Part shown: in pieces, positions 36,448 to 46,078 of the stretch | Position numbering within the stretch: the stretch's first letter is position 1 | How the letters are laid out: the number at the start of each line of letters is the position of its first letter | Assembly (NCBI RefSeq): GCF_011516925.1 | Contig: NZ_WOTG01000001.1 | Location: forward strand, 558,001-622,000 | DNA length: 64,000 nucleotides | From: Acetobacter fabarum | GTDB lineage: Bacteria; Pseudomonadota; Alphaproteobacteria; Acetobacterales; Acetobacteraceae | Direction of reading: 5' to 3' | Position numbers and translations under genes: made by a program | The notes under the pieces: model-generated | Databases searched by the model: none | What the model saw: the letters and a program-made list of their open reading frames with translations, nothing else | Told to the model about the DNA's origin: nothing

Positions 36448-37047
36448 CTAGCGCCTGCGCAGCAGAAACAGGGCCTGTTCACCAAACAGGTTGGCAAGCC
36501 GTATGGACCGCCGCCAAGGTGCGCGCTCGCCATCTTCATCCACCGCCAGCCATTTTTCCACGATATATCCGTCCTGACGACAGAGTTCGAGAAAATCCCG
36601 AATCGTACAGGGGTGGATATTGGGTGTCTCATACCACGGGGTATGCCATACGGCCGTCATGGGCATACGCCCGCCCAGCAGCAGGCGCAGCCGCAGTTGC
36701 CAGTGCCCAAAATTGGGAAAGGACACAATGGCGTACCGCCCTATGCGCAGCATCTGCCGCAGCACTTCCCTTGGGCGCTCCACAGCCTGCAATGTGCGCT
36801 GGAGCACAACATAATCAAACGAATGGTCGGGGTAATAGGCCAGATCGTGGTCCGCATCCCCGTGCACAACGGGCAGGCCGTGGGCTACGGAGCGGGTCAC
36901 CAGTTCCATGTTCAGTTCAATGCCACGGGCATCGCACCCACGTTCGCGGTATAAATGACCGATGAGTGTGCCATCCCCGCTCCCGATGTCGAGCACGCGG
37001 GTTTTGGGTTCGATCATGTCCGCAATCAGGCGTTGGTCAAGACGCAT
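36448..37047 (-). CDS. metW: methionine biosynthesis protein MetW
   Basis: A protein of 199 residues starting [20 protein letters not shown]; the ATG overlaps the metX stop (TGATG). VLDIGSGDGTLIGHL is a SAM-binding methyltransferase loop. DYVVLQRTLQAVERPREVL, SFPNFGHW and TPWYETPNIHPCTIRDF are MetW family blocks. MetW is needed with MetX for efficient homoserine acylation in several bacteria. A methyl acceptor is unknown. Confidence 0.95.
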   Translation of the reverse strand: MRLDQRLIADMIEPKTRVLDIGSGDGTLIGHLYRERGCDARGIELNMELVTRSVAHGLPVVHGDADHDLAYYPDHSFDYVVLQRTLQAVERPREVLRQMLRIGRYAIVSFPNFGHWQLRLRLLLGGRMPMTAVWHTPWYETPNIHPCTIRDFLELCRQDGYIVEKWLAVDEDGERAPWRRSIRLANLFGEQALFLLRRR

Positions 37048-38222
37048 CAGGACAACCCCGCATGTTCGGCCACACCGCACAGGAAGCCGCGCACCGTGCG
37101 GTCAAAATCCGGCTCTTCGAGCAAAAAGGCGTCATGGCCTTTATCTGTTTCAATCTCGACGAATGACACATTGGCAGCAGCCCTGTTCAGGGCGCGGGCC
37201 AGCGTACGCGCGGCCGAGGTGGGGAACAGCCAGTCCGAGGAAAAAGAGACAACACAAAACCGGACTGCCGTACCAGCAAAGGCCGGGGTCAGGTCCCCAT
37301 CATGGTCAGCCGCAATATCGAACCAGTCCATGGCCCGCGTAATGCTCAGGTAGGAATTGGCATCAAACCGGCGGACAAAGCTGGAGCCTTGATAACGCAG
37401 GTAGGATTCCACCTCAAAAATATCACCGAATGTAGAAACCGGGCCTTCCGGCCCCTGCCCGCCCGCTGGCCCACGCCGCATGCGCCGCCCGAACTTGCGG
37501 GTCAGCGCTTCTTCCGACAGGTAGGTAATATGCGCCATCATACGGGCCACGGCCAACCCGCGCGCGGGCACAACACCCGCCTCCCAGTAGCGCCCGCCCC
37601 GCCAGTCCGGGTCGGCTATAATGGCCTGCCGCCCGACCTCGTTAAACGCAATGTTCTGGGCTGAATGGAAAGGCGCTGTGGCTATGGGCATAACAGCCAG
37701 CATCATCTGCGGGTAGGTTACGGCCCATTCGAGCACCTGCATGCCCCCCATGGAACCGCCCACCACGGCAAACAGGCGTTCTATGCCCAGACTGTGCACC
37801 AACTTGTGCTGGGCGCGCACCATATCGCGGATGGTAATGGGGGGGAATGCGGTGCCCCATAACTCGCCCGGCGCTTCCTGCCCGTCGGTTCTGGGCGAGC
37901 GAGGACCCGTGCTGCCCATGCAGCCACCCAGAACATTGGAGCAGATTACAAAAAAGCGGTTTGTATCAATCGGCTTGCCCGGCCCGACCATGCGCTCCCA
38001 CCAGCCGGGCTTACCCGTAAGGGGGTGAGCTTCTGCCACATACTGGTCACCGGTAAAGGCGTGGCAGATGAGAATGGCATTGTCTTTGTTGGCCGAAAGC
38101 TGGCCATACGTACAATACGCAATATCAACCGGTGCCAGTGTTACACCACAGTCCAGTTCCACCCCTTCGGGGAAACTGGCATGCGGGTGGTCACCAACGG
38201 TAAGGGGCGTTGTGCTGTTCAT
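37047..38222 (-). CDS. metX: homoserine O-acetyltransferase
   Basis: A protein of 391 residues of the alpha/beta-hydrolase fold. The nucleophile Ser157 lies in [26 protein letters not shown] and [12 protein letters not shown] are MetX blocks, and the C-terminal [15 protein letters not shown] carries the catalytic His. It activates homoserine with acetyl-CoA or succinyl-CoA for methionine synthesis. The acyl donor cannot be assigned by eye. It is coupled to metW. No known SAM riboswitch consensus was recognised in the 120 bases upstream, though a hairpin lies there. Confidence 0.95.
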   Translation of the reverse strand: MNSTTPLTVGDHPHASFPEGVELDCGVTLAPVDIAYCTYGQLSANKDNAILICHAFTGDQYVAEAHPLTGKPGWWERMVGPGKPIDTNRFFVICSNVLGGCMGSTGPRSPRTDGQEAPGELWGTAFPPITIRDMVRAQHKLVHSLGIERLFAVVGGSMGGMQVLEWAVTYPQMMLAVMPIATAPFHSAQNIAFNEVGRQAIIADPDWRGGRYWEAGVVPARGLAVARMMAHITYLSEEALTRKFGRRMRRGPAGGQGPEGPVSTFGDIFEVESYLRYQGSSFVRRFDANSYLSITRAMDWFDIAADHDGDLTPAFAGTAVRFCVVSFSSDWLFPTSAARTLARALNRAAANVSFVEIETDKGHDAFLLEEPDFDRTVRGFLCGVAEHAGLS

Positions 38223-38243
38223 AAACCCGCTGCATTCTCCAAC

Positions 38244-38260
38244 CCGGACAAGCCGGGCAA
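38244..38260 (-). promoter_or_regulatory. hairpin in the metX leader
   Basis: CCCGG and CCGGG pair around a short loop about 20 bases before the metX ATG, just upstream of a GGAG. It could affect ribosome access. No named riboswitch class is recognised. Confidence 0.3.
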
Positions 38261-38344
38261 AAAACCGTGTGAGCCCCGATTACACCAGCACTGCCAGACC
38301 GGGGTTTACCGGCCACATATATGGCAGCAGCCGGTGTTGAATAG

Positions 38345-40150
38345 CTAGTGTTCCATTTTGAGGGCGGCAAGGAAGGCGCTCTGTGGGATTTCCACCTTAC
38401 CAAACTGGCGCATGCGCTTTTTACCTTCTTTCTGCTTTTCCAGCAGCTTGCGCTTACGCGAGATGTCCCCACCATAACATTTGGCGGTCACATCCTTGGA
38501 CAGGGCCCCAATGGTTTCACGCGCAATAACGCGGCTGCCAATGGCTGCCTGAATGGCAATTTTGAACAACTGCCGGGGGATAAGGTCTTTCAGGCGCGCG
38601 CAAATGGAGCGGCCCCGTGTTTCCGCCGCCGAGCGATGGGCAATGAAGCACAGCGCATCAACCGGTTCCTGATTAACCAGAATGGAAATACGCACGAGAT
38701 CACTCTCTTCGTACCCATCCATCTGGTAATCGAAGCTGGCATAACCACGTGTGAGCGACTTGAGCCGGTCGTAGAAGTCAAACACCACTTCGTTCAGGGG
38801 CAGACGGTAAACGGCCATGGCCCGGTTGCCAACATAGGTCAGGTCCACCTGAATACCACGTCGCTCCGTGCACAGGGTCAGCACCGCACCCAGATACTCG
38901 TCCGGCACCATGATGTTGGCCTTGATCCACGGTTCCTCGATTTTTTCAATCAGGGAGCCATCGGGCATATCGGCCGGGTTGTGGAGTTCTTCCATCTCTC
39001 CGTTAGTGCGGTAGACCTTGTACACAACGGACGGCGCTGTGGCGATCAGGTCAAGATCGAACTCGCGGGACAGACGTTCCTGAATAATTTCCAGATGCAG
39101 CAGGCCAAGGAAGCCGCAGCGGAAACCGAAGCCAAGGGCCGCCGATGTTTCTGCCTCGTAGTGGAAAGACGCATCATTCAGGCGTAGCTTGGCAAGGCTG
39201 TCACGCAGTTTTTCAAAATCATCCGAGACAATGGGGTAAAGGCCGCACCACACAACCGGAATGGAGGGCTTAAAGCCCGGTAGTGGTGTGGCAGCGGGGC
39301 GACGGTCATCGGTGATCGTGTCACCCACATTGCAGTCGGCCACGGTTTTGATGGCGGCGTTTATGAACCCCATCTCGCCCGGACCAAGGCTTTCCACCGA
39401 TGTCATGCGCGGGGCGAACACACCCACCTGATCCACCTGATGCACAGCACCAGAGGACATCATGCGCACCTTCATGCCCCGCTTCAGCCGGCCTTCCTTG
39501 ATCCGCACAAGCACGATCACGCCCAGATAGGGGTCGTACCAGCTATCGACCAGCATGGCCTGCAACGGTTTTTCCGCATCCCCGGTGGGGGGCGGCAGGC
39601 GGGTGACCACCGCTTCCAGAACACCTTCAATGTTCAGGCCGGTCTTGGCCGAGATTTCAACCGCATCATCGGCGGGAATGCCGATCACTTCCTCGATCTG
39701 TGCCTTCACGCGCTCAGGTTCTGCCGCAGGCAGGTCCACCTTGTTGAGCACGGGCACAATTTCGTGGTTGGCGTCTATGGCCTGATACACGTTGGCAAGG
39801 GTCTGGGCTTCCACCCCCTGGGAGGCATCCACCACCAGAAGCGAGCCTTCACACGCAGCCAGAGAGCGGCTGACCTCGTAGGCGAAGTCAACATGTCCGG
39901 GCGTGTCCATCAGGTTCAGCACATAGGTCTTGCCATCCTTGGCAGGATAGGTCAGCCGGACGGTCTGCGCTTTAATGGTAATGCCACGCTCCCGCTCCAG
40001 ATCCATGTTATCAAGAACCTGATTGGTCATCTCGCGGGCAGTCAGGGCTCCACACGCCTGAATCAGGCGGTCGGCCAGAGTGGACTTTCCATGATCGATA
40101 TGGGCGATGATGGAAAAATTGCGGATGAGCGAAAGGGGTACATCGGTCAT
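38345..40150 (-). CDS. lepA: elongation factor 4 (back-translocase LepA)
   Basis: A protein of 601 residues. GTPase motifs are [22 protein letters not shown] and NKVDLP. The LepA-specific C-terminal domain is seen in [39 protein letters not shown] and [20 protein letters not shown]. LepA acts on ribosomes in translation or 30S biogenesis at the membrane. It lies upstream of metX on the same strand, separated by 122 bases. Confidence 0.97.
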   Translation of the reverse strand: MTDVPLSLIRNFSIIAHIDHGKSTLADRLIQACGALTAREMTNQVLDNMDLERERGITIKAQTVRLTYPAKDGKTYVLNLMDTPGHVDFAYEVSRSLAACEGSLLVVDASQGVEAQTLANVYQAIDANHEIVPVLNKVDLPAAEPERVKAQIEEVIGIPADDAVEISAKTGLNIEGVLEAVVTRLPPPTGDAEKPLQAMLVDSWYDPYLGVIVLVRIKEGRLKRGMKVRMMSSGAVHQVDQVGVFAPRMTSVESLGPGEMGFINAAIKTVADCNVGDTITDDRRPAATPLPGFKPSIPVVWCGLYPIVSDDFEKLRDSLAKLRLNDASFHYEAETSAALGFGFRCGFLGLLHLEIIQERLSREFDLDLIATAPSVVYKVYRTNGEMEELHNPADMPDGSLIEKIEEPWIKANIMVPDEYLGAVLTLCTERRGIQVDLTYVGNRAMAVYRLPLNEVVFDFYDRLKSLTRGYASFDYQMDGYEESDLVRISILVNQEPVDALCFIAHRSAAETRGRSICARLKDLIPRQLFKIAIQAAIGSRVIARETIGALSKDVTAKCYGGDISRKRKLLEKQKEGKKRMRQFGKVEIPQSAFLAALKMEH

Positions 40151-40273
40151 GCTGCCCCTTTACGGTAAATAAAGAGAAAAGTCAGCCTGTTCCTCTGCCT
40201 TGGGCACCACTTTCGCGCAATTTTTTAACGCACGGGTGCTTTGCCCTGCCAGCACCCCTCCCCCGCATGCAGG

Positions 40274-42314
40274 CTAGAGGGCGTGATTCATGGTGATCTG
40301 GCCATTTTTAACAATATCCGCCAGTGCCGCAGGCCGCCCGAGCAAAAAACCCTGTGCCTCATCACACCCGGCGGCGTTGAGCATGCTCAACTGGGCTGCG
40401 GTTTCAATCCCCTCTGCCATAACCGGAATATCAAACGCCTTGCCCAGAGCCAGCACAGCCCGCACGACTGCCTGCGTATGGTCGCTGGTTTGCGCGGCCC
40501 CAAAAAACGAACGGTCAATTTTTATGCGGTCAAACGGGAACCTGCGCAGCGTATCGAGCGAGGAATACCCCGTACCAAAATCATCCAGCGCCAGACTGAC
40601 CCCCATATCCTTGATCTGGTGCAGCACCTGCAGGGCACGGGCCTGATCGGCAATAATGGTCGATTCTGTCAGTTCGAGTTCAAGCCTCTGGGGGGGGCAA
40701 CCCGGTTTCTTCCAGAACATTGGCAACAATGCGGGCTATGTTGGAATGGACAAACTGCATGCCTGACAGGTTGACCGCAACCGTATAGGGCTGATGCCAC
40801 CGCACGGCCTCGGCACAAACGGAACGGAGCACCCATTCCCCGATCTGCAGGATCAGATCGCTCTCTTCAGCCAGCGGAATAAAGTCATCGGGCATAATGG
40901 TGCCCCGCGTGGGGTGCTGCCACCGCACCAGTGCCTCGTACCCACGGATTTCTCCCGTAGCGATCACCCTTTGCACCTGATAGCAGATGGTTAGCTGCCC
41001 CGCCTTGACCGCCTGCCGCAGGTCTGCAGAGAGCTTGCGCCGGGTGCGCACTTTTTCGTCCATCGAGGGTTCATAAAAACACGGATGCCGCCCCGGGTCA
41101 GCCTTGGCGCGATACATGGCCAGATCGGCATTGTTGATCAGGGTTTCCTTATCCGCTGCATGGTCGGGCCATATGGCCACCCCCAGACTGGCACCCGGCA
41201 GCACTTCCGATTCCTCAAACCGGATGGGCTTGAACAGCACCTCCTCCAGCCTGCGCAAAAACCCCTTGATCTGCTCGGCCGAGACAACACGGCACAGGGC
41301 CAGAAACTCATCCCCTCCAGTGCGGGCAATAAACTCGCCGCTATGATCATGCAGCAAACCGCGCAACCGCCGCCCCAGAATACGCAGAACTTCATCCCCT
41401 GCCCTGTGGCCACGCAGGTCGTTAATTTCCTTAAACCTGTTCAGGTCGATCCCGATCAGCGCCAGCCTGCCGTTGTTCTCCCGCGCCCAGTCCAGCTCAA
41501 GGTCGAGGCGTTGATGAAAGTTCAGCCGGTTGGGCAGGCCGGTCAACGTGTCGTTCAGGGCCATACGCCGGAGCTTTTCCACCGACTCTGCCCGTGAACT
41601 ATCGTCGATCATGCCGCTGACAAGCCCGCCCCCAAGAATAAGGAAGGACATGATGGCAATGGCTGCGGCCAGCACCAGCGAATCCTCGGAGTGGCCCATG
41701 CTTTCCAAAGCATGCGGCCCCGCCTGCACATGGTAGGCCGCCATACCAATAAAATGGACGGAAAGAACAGCCAGTGCCAGCACACCGGCCATACAGGCAA
41801 TGGCCCGCCGCCCGGGCCTGACCCCCGCACGCACAGCCAGCACACTCAGCACAATGGCGGCCAACACCGAAAGCACAAGGCAGGGCATGTTCCATGTTGT
41901 CTGCCCCTGCACCCGGTAGGCCAGCATGCCGGTATAATGCATGGCAACAATAGCCAGCCCGACAATACCCCCGCCCATTTCCGGCAGAAAGCGGGCAAAC
42001 CGGCAGGTCGCCAGCATAAAGCCAACTGTGCTGCCAAAAACGGCAATCAGCAGAGATATGCTGGTCAGCAAGGGGTCAAACCGTGCGGGCGTATCCCCCG
42101 CATAACCCAGCATGGCCACAAAATGTGTGCACCAGATTGCAACACCACTGGAAAGGGCGGTCAAAAAAAGCCACGCGTACCACTGGTTGTTTTTGGCCCG
42201 TAAAGCATGCCGGAACAAAGAGGCGGTAACTGCGGAGCCAGAGATGCATAGCAAGGCAGCTACACAGACCAGCCCGAGGTTATGCTGGCCAATAATGCAC
42301 CTTACAACCATCAT
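40274..42314 (-). pseudogene. MHYT-GGDEF-EAL cyclic-di-GMP protein, EAL split by a frameshift
   Basis: From the ATG at 42312-42314, seven-helix MHYT sensor motifs appear (THFVAMLGY, MHYTGMLAYR, VHFIGMAAYH). A GGDEF domain with intact NDTLTGLPNRL and RTGGDEFLAL follows, then the start of an EAL domain (YEALVRWQHP, AVNLSGMQFVHSN). The frame stops at 40680 right after a run of eight C. Another frame resumes LELELTESTIIA, LALDDFGTGYSSL, RIKIDRSFFG and VMAEGIE, and ends at 40274. Removing one C joins them into a complete EAL. It is therefore a frameshifted gene, a phase-variable gene or a sequencing error. The GGDEF part alone could still be made. Confidence 0.85.
40690..40697 (-). repeat. homopolymer tract of eight C (coding strand) inside the EAL domain
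   Basis: Eight consecutive G on the plus strand, eight C on the coding strand. Seven would keep the EAL domain in frame as ETGLPPQRLELELTES. Such tracts change length by slippage and can switch genes on and off, and they are also a common source of read errors. Confidence 0.95.
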
Positions 42315-42488
42315 CAGACGCACGCCCCACTTTTTAACATATTGATAAAACAATAAATTTTAAAAAATCTACTGCAATAAACTCAAAACTGACCAAACCC
42401 GCGACCAAAACCGCCGCCTTATGCAACATTATTCGGCACAGTTTTTTTAAAAATCAAACACTCTCTGTCCTTTTAAAAATAGTTTTTC

Positions 42489-43142
42489 TCAAACTGTCAT
42501 CATGACAATCCTGTGCAGCCATGCCTCCCCTTCCCGCGCAGGGGGCACGTGCACCTCCCCCCCGCGAAAAGAGCAGACGGCTGGCCCGTCCTGCATATCC
42601 AGCATCAACCCCATAACAGGCTCACGGCCTGGGCCGTGCATCAGAACCCGGTCCCCCTCCCGCAGCGGGAGAGAAGGCACCACAACAACTGCCCCACCAT
42701 CGCGCACGACCGGCTCCATGCCATCGGTGTCCACCCGCACAACATAGGCATCGGGCTCGCCCCACCATTGGCCGGGGGATGCCTCCTGCACCCACACCGG
42801 CCCGCAGGGCAGGCCATTCTGGTCGAAAACACCGGTCTGCTGGAGCATGGAATATGCAAGGGTGCGTAACAGCCCGGCCCCTTCGGCCGGCGCGGCCGGG
42901 TTCAGCCTCTCGCCCGCAACGGAGCGGGCAAAAACTGCCAGCGGCACCTGCAAAACCTCCAGCACCCGCAAAAGCGTGGGGAGCGATGGCCAGCGCATGG
43001 CACCATTTGCCCCCACCCTGCGCGAAGGATTGAGCGCCGTGGCATCCAGCCCCGCCGCCCGCGCAAGGGCGGAAGGTGTAAACCCGCGCTCACGCGCAAG
43101 CACGTCCAGCGTATGCCAGAAGACCTGCGACTGCACGATCAT
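42489..43142 (-). CDS. HTH and LexA/S24-fold regulator lacking catalytic Ser/Lys
   Basis: A protein of 217 residues. The N-terminal helix-turn-helix is FWHTLDVLARERGFTPSALA, followed by RAAGLDATALNPSRR. The C-terminal domain has the S24/LexA fold (YVVRVDTDGMEPVVRDGG, VVVVPSLPLREGDRVLM). Where LexA-type proteases have Ser in GDSMEP, this protein reads TDGMEP, and no Lys is seen at the partner position. Self-cleavage is therefore unlikely, as in the non-cleaving alphaproteobacterial S24-like repressors. It overlaps the upstream small gene (43139-43142, ATGA). The target is unknown. Confidence 0.82.
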   Translation of the reverse strand: MIVQSQVFWHTLDVLARERGFTPSALARAAGLDATALNPSRRVGANGAMRWPSLPTLLRVLEVLQVPLAVFARSVAGERLNPAAPAEGAGLLRTLAYSMLQQTGVFDQNGLPCGPVWVQEASPGQWWGEPDAYVVRVDTDGMEPVVRDGGAVVVVPSLPLREGDRVLMHGPGREPVMGLMLDMQDGPAVCSFRGGEVHVPPAREGEAWLHRIVMMTV

Positions 43143-43387
43143 GACCGGGAGGATGAATTGGGAGCAGGTTTGCCCTGATGCCTGAGCACTTCCTGCGCAT
43201 GGCGGGCCAGCCCTGCATCGGTTGCCACAAAGCGTGACTGCGCGGTGCGCTCTGCCAGCCCCATGCGCTCAAGCCGCTCAAGGCATGGACCATCCATCAG
43301 GCCACAGGGGCGGCCATATGCACCGGCAAGGTAGAGCCTGTGCAGGGCGGAGCGGCAACATGTTTCCAGGTAAGGGTCATTCCACAT
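43139..43387 (-). CDS. small winged-helix-like protein coupled to the S24-fold regulator
   Basis: A protein of 82 residues from the ATG at 43385-43387; a TTG at 43423 would add 12 residues. SALHRLYLAGAYGRPCGLMD, then CLERLERMGLAERTAQSRFV and TDAGLARHA, read like a helix-turn-helix with a wing. Its stop overlaps the regulator start by 4 bases, so the two are probably cotranscribed. The family is not recognised. It lies between gcd and the regulator. Confidence 0.55.
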   Translation of the reverse strand: MWNDPYLETCCRSALHRLYLAGAYGRPCGLMDGPCLERLERMGLAERTAQSRFVATDAGLARHAQEVLRHQGKPAPNSSSRS

Positions 43388-43449
43388 TCCATGCAGGATC
43401 ACCGATCCCGCATGGAACTGCAAGGCTTACTCCGTAGCTCTACCCGTTA

Positions 43450-45867
43450 TCAGCGGGGTGCTTCGGGCAGGGCATAAGCCACGATGTAATCCCCTTCTTT
43501 TGTGCCAAAGGAGCCATGCCCGCCATCAACCGTCACAACATACTGGCGGCCATTGGCCTCGTACGTCATGGGGGTGGACTGGCCACCTGCGGGCAGGCGG
43601 TCCGCCCACAGGACCTTGCCGGTCGTAACATCATAGGCACGGATGTAATAATCGGCAGTGGAGGTCAGGAACGCGACCCCACCCGCTGTGATGATCGGCC
43701 CGCCAAGGGAGGGAATACCCACCTTAAAGCCCAATGGCAGGGGGGAGCTGTCCCGCGTTGTGCCGTTCCGGTGCTGCCAGATAATGCTGTTAGTCTTCAG
43801 GTCCACCCCAGCCACATAGCCCCAGCCGGGCTGCTTGCACGGAATACCAAGGGGGGACAGGAACGGATGCAGCTCCACCCCGAACGGTGTGCCGTACTGA
43901 GGCTGCAACCCGTTCTCTCCCCCGCTTGCGGCAGGGTCATGCGTGGTTGGCGGCACAACCTGATTATCAGTCGGGCGCGGCACAAGGCGGGAGACAAAGG
44001 GAATGGCAATGGGGTTGGCAAACGCCACCTGCCGCACGGGGTCCACGGCCAGACCGCCCCATTCAAACATGCCCAGATTACCGGGGAAAACCAGCGTGCC
44101 CTGCACGGAGGGCGGCGTAAACGGCCCTTCGTAACGCAACTTCTTGAACATGATCCGGCACACCAGCTGGTCCAGCATGGTGGCACCCCACATATCCCCA
44201 TCCGTCAGCTTGTTTTTGGGACGGAAGGTCAGCTGAGAAAACGGCTGGGTTGCCCAGACATGGTCGCCCTGTGCGGCACCCTGCGGCACAGGCTGCTCGG
44301 GGGCAGGCACCAGCAGTTGCCCGTTACGGCGGTCGAGCACAAAAATATTGCCTGTTTTGGCCGGAGCATACAGCGCGGGAATAACCGTGCCATCTTCCTG
44401 CCTGAAGTCGATCAGGCTGGGCTGGGCCGGTACATCCATGTCCCACAGGTCGTGGTGGACCGTCTGGTAGAACCAGACCTTGTGCCCTGTCTGGGCATCC
44501 AGCGCCAGAATGCCTGATGCGTACCGTTCCTGCACATCTGTCCGTTTGCCACCCCATATGTCGGGCGTTGCCACACCGGTAGGAATGTAAAGCAGGCCCA
44601 GCTTGGCATCATAAGCTGAAACAATCCACGAATTGGGGGAATTGGGTGTGTATTCGTGGCTGTCGGAGGGGAGCTGGTTCGGGTCCTCATTCCCCGGGTC
44701 AAACGCCCAGACCAGCTTGCCGCTATACAGGTCATACGCCCGCGTCACACCCGAGGGTTCGTGCGTGGAGTAGTTATCCGTAACCGCGCCAGAGATAATG
44801 ACAAACTTGTCCGTCACCACAGGGGGGGATGTCGGTTCATAAAACCCAAGGACGCGCATGGGCATGCCCTCGGTCAGGTCCACAATACCCTTATTGCCAA
44901 ACGCCGGGCACACCTGACCCGTTTTTGCGTCCAGCGCCATCAGTCGCCCGTCATTGGTCGGCAGGAAAATACGCTCTGCACAGGACACAGGCGTTGCCGC
45001 ACCGTCCTGCACCTCTGCACCATCTGCGGCACGGGGGGGTGTTACCGCATAGGACACGCCACGGCAGGTCAGATGCTGGAATGTCGGGTTAACCACCAGC
45101 TTGGGGTCAAACCGCCAGACCTGCTTGCCGGTCGCTGCATCCAGCGCAAACACAACCTGATGCGGGGAACACAGATAGAGCGTGTTGCCAACCTTGATCG
45201 GGGTTGTCTCATCCGTGACTTCCACCGGATCATCCGGCCCGCGCAGGTCGTGGGTTCTAAAGGTCCAGGCAACCTTGAGCTTGTCTACATTACCCGTGGT
45301 AATCTGATTAAGGGGGGAATAACGGTCCCCCGCCTGCGTGCGCCCATAGGATGGCCAGTCCTGCGCTGGCACAGCCGCCGCATCCCCCGGAAGCTGCATA
45401 CCTGCGTAAACAGCCTGCGCACGGGGGAGCACGCCCGCCATATCCTGCGGGTCCTGCGTGAGTGCGTAACCATACACACCCAAACCGGCCACAATAACCG
45501 CCAGCAGGGGAACACGGTTCCAGATGGATGCCGGCTGCAACGCGCCTGCAACAAAAGGCAGCAGCAGCCATACCCCTAGCGGTAAAATAACATCCCCTCT
45601 GGGGGCGAGTGCCCAGAAGTCAAACCCCGCCTCGGCCACGGACCAGACCAGTGTGCCCGCGGCAACGGCCCCATAAAGCCACAATGCCTCGCGCCGCTGC
45701 GCCCAGAGCAGCCCACCTGTGGCCATAAGGGCCAAGCCGCATACTGCATAAAAAGCAGAGCCACCCAGCACGGCCAGCCAGCCGCCTCCCCCCGCCAGAA
45801 CAAAACCAAGCACAACGCAGAGCAGCGCCGTGATTTTTGACAGACTATGGGAACGGCCGCCTTGCAT
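43450..45867 (-). CDS. gcd: membrane-bound PQQ-dependent glucose dehydrogenase
   Basis: A protein of 805 residues. About five N-terminal membrane helices (residues 10-140) anchor it in the inner membrane. The quinoprotein beta-propeller follows: DWPSYGRTQAGDRYSPLNQI, VGNTLYLCSPHQVVFALDAA, PVSCAERIFLPTNDGRLMAL, YIPTGVATPDIWGGKRT and TVHHDLWDMDVPAQPSL. The end is GGHGSFGTKEGDYIVAYALP. It oxidises D-glucose to glucono-1,5-lactone in the periplasm and passes electrons to ubiquinone. GGAG lies 10 bases before the ATG; further in-frame starts exist at 45876 and 45900. A consensus TATAAT lies about 95 bases upstream. The gluconolactonase at 58.4 kb would act on its product. Confidence 0.95.
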   Translation of the reverse strand: MQGGRSHSLSKITALLCVVLGFVLAGGGGWLAVLGGSAFYAVCGLALMATGGLLWAQRREALWLYGAVAAGTLVWSVAEAGFDFWALAPRGDVILPLGVWLLLPFVAGALQPASIWNRVPLLAVIVAGLGVYGYALTQDPQDMAGVLPRAQAVYAGMQLPGDAAAVPAQDWPSYGRTQAGDRYSPLNQITTGNVDKLKVAWTFRTHDLRGPDDPVEVTDETTPIKVGNTLYLCSPHQVVFALDAATGKQVWRFDPKLVVNPTFQHLTCRGVSYAVTPPRAADGAEVQDGAATPVSCAERIFLPTNDGRLMALDAKTGQVCPAFGNKGIVDLTEGMPMRVLGFYEPTSPPVVTDKFVIISGAVTDNYSTHEPSGVTRAYDLYSGKLVWAFDPGNEDPNQLPSDSHEYTPNSPNSWIVSAYDAKLGLLYIPTGVATPDIWGGKRTDVQERYASGILALDAQTGHKVWFYQTVHHDLWDMDVPAQPSLIDFRQEDGTVIPALYAPAKTGNIFVLDRRNGQLLVPAPEQPVPQGAAQGDHVWATQPFSQLTFRPKNKLTDGDMWGATMLDQLVCRIMFKKLRYEGPFTPPSVQGTLVFPGNLGMFEWGGLAVDPVRQVAFANPIAIPFVSRLVPRPTDNQVVPPTTHDPAASGGENGLQPQYGTPFGVELHPFLSPLGIPCKQPGWGYVAGVDLKTNSIIWQHRNGTTRDSSPLPLGFKVGIPSLGGPIITAGGVAFLTSTADYYIRAYDVTTGKVLWADRLPAGGQSTPMTYEANGRQYVVTVDGGHGSFGTKEGDYIVAYALPEAPR

Positions 45868-45961
45868 GACCGGCATTCTCCTTGCGTTACAGAAAACCAT
45901 TTTGTGGGATGGAAACGGTTATTCAGAGTTGATCAATGTTATTTCCGAAAAAATCTATCAT

Positions 45962-45990
45962 ATTATAATCGAAAAATGAATAAGTTTTCA
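45962..45990 (-). promoter_or_regulatory. candidate gcd promoter
   Basis: On the minus strand a perfect TATAAT (45962-45967) lies 95 bases before the gcd ATG in AT-rich DNA. The -35 at 17-base spacing (TGAAAA) is poor, which would suit an activator-dependent or weak promoter. Confidence 0.45.
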
Positions 45991-46006
45991 TTTCAGGATA
46001 AATCAT

Positions 46007-46038
46007 AAAAAAAACGCGGCCCCCGTGTGGGAACCGCG
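46007..46038 (-). terminator. terminator after glnA
   Basis: On the minus strand CGCGG pairs with CCGCG around a partly paired CCC/GGG interior (46015-46038), followed by eight or more U. It separates the glnB-glnA operon from gcd. Confidence 0.85.
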
Positions 46039-46078
46039 CCTTTTATTCATCCATTCCTTAGCCCCTGAGGGCCAGGGA

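Noticed and set aside
38223-38344. SAM-II riboswitch before metX
   Set aside because: The conserved blocks of the class were not found by eye; only a generic GC hairpin is present.
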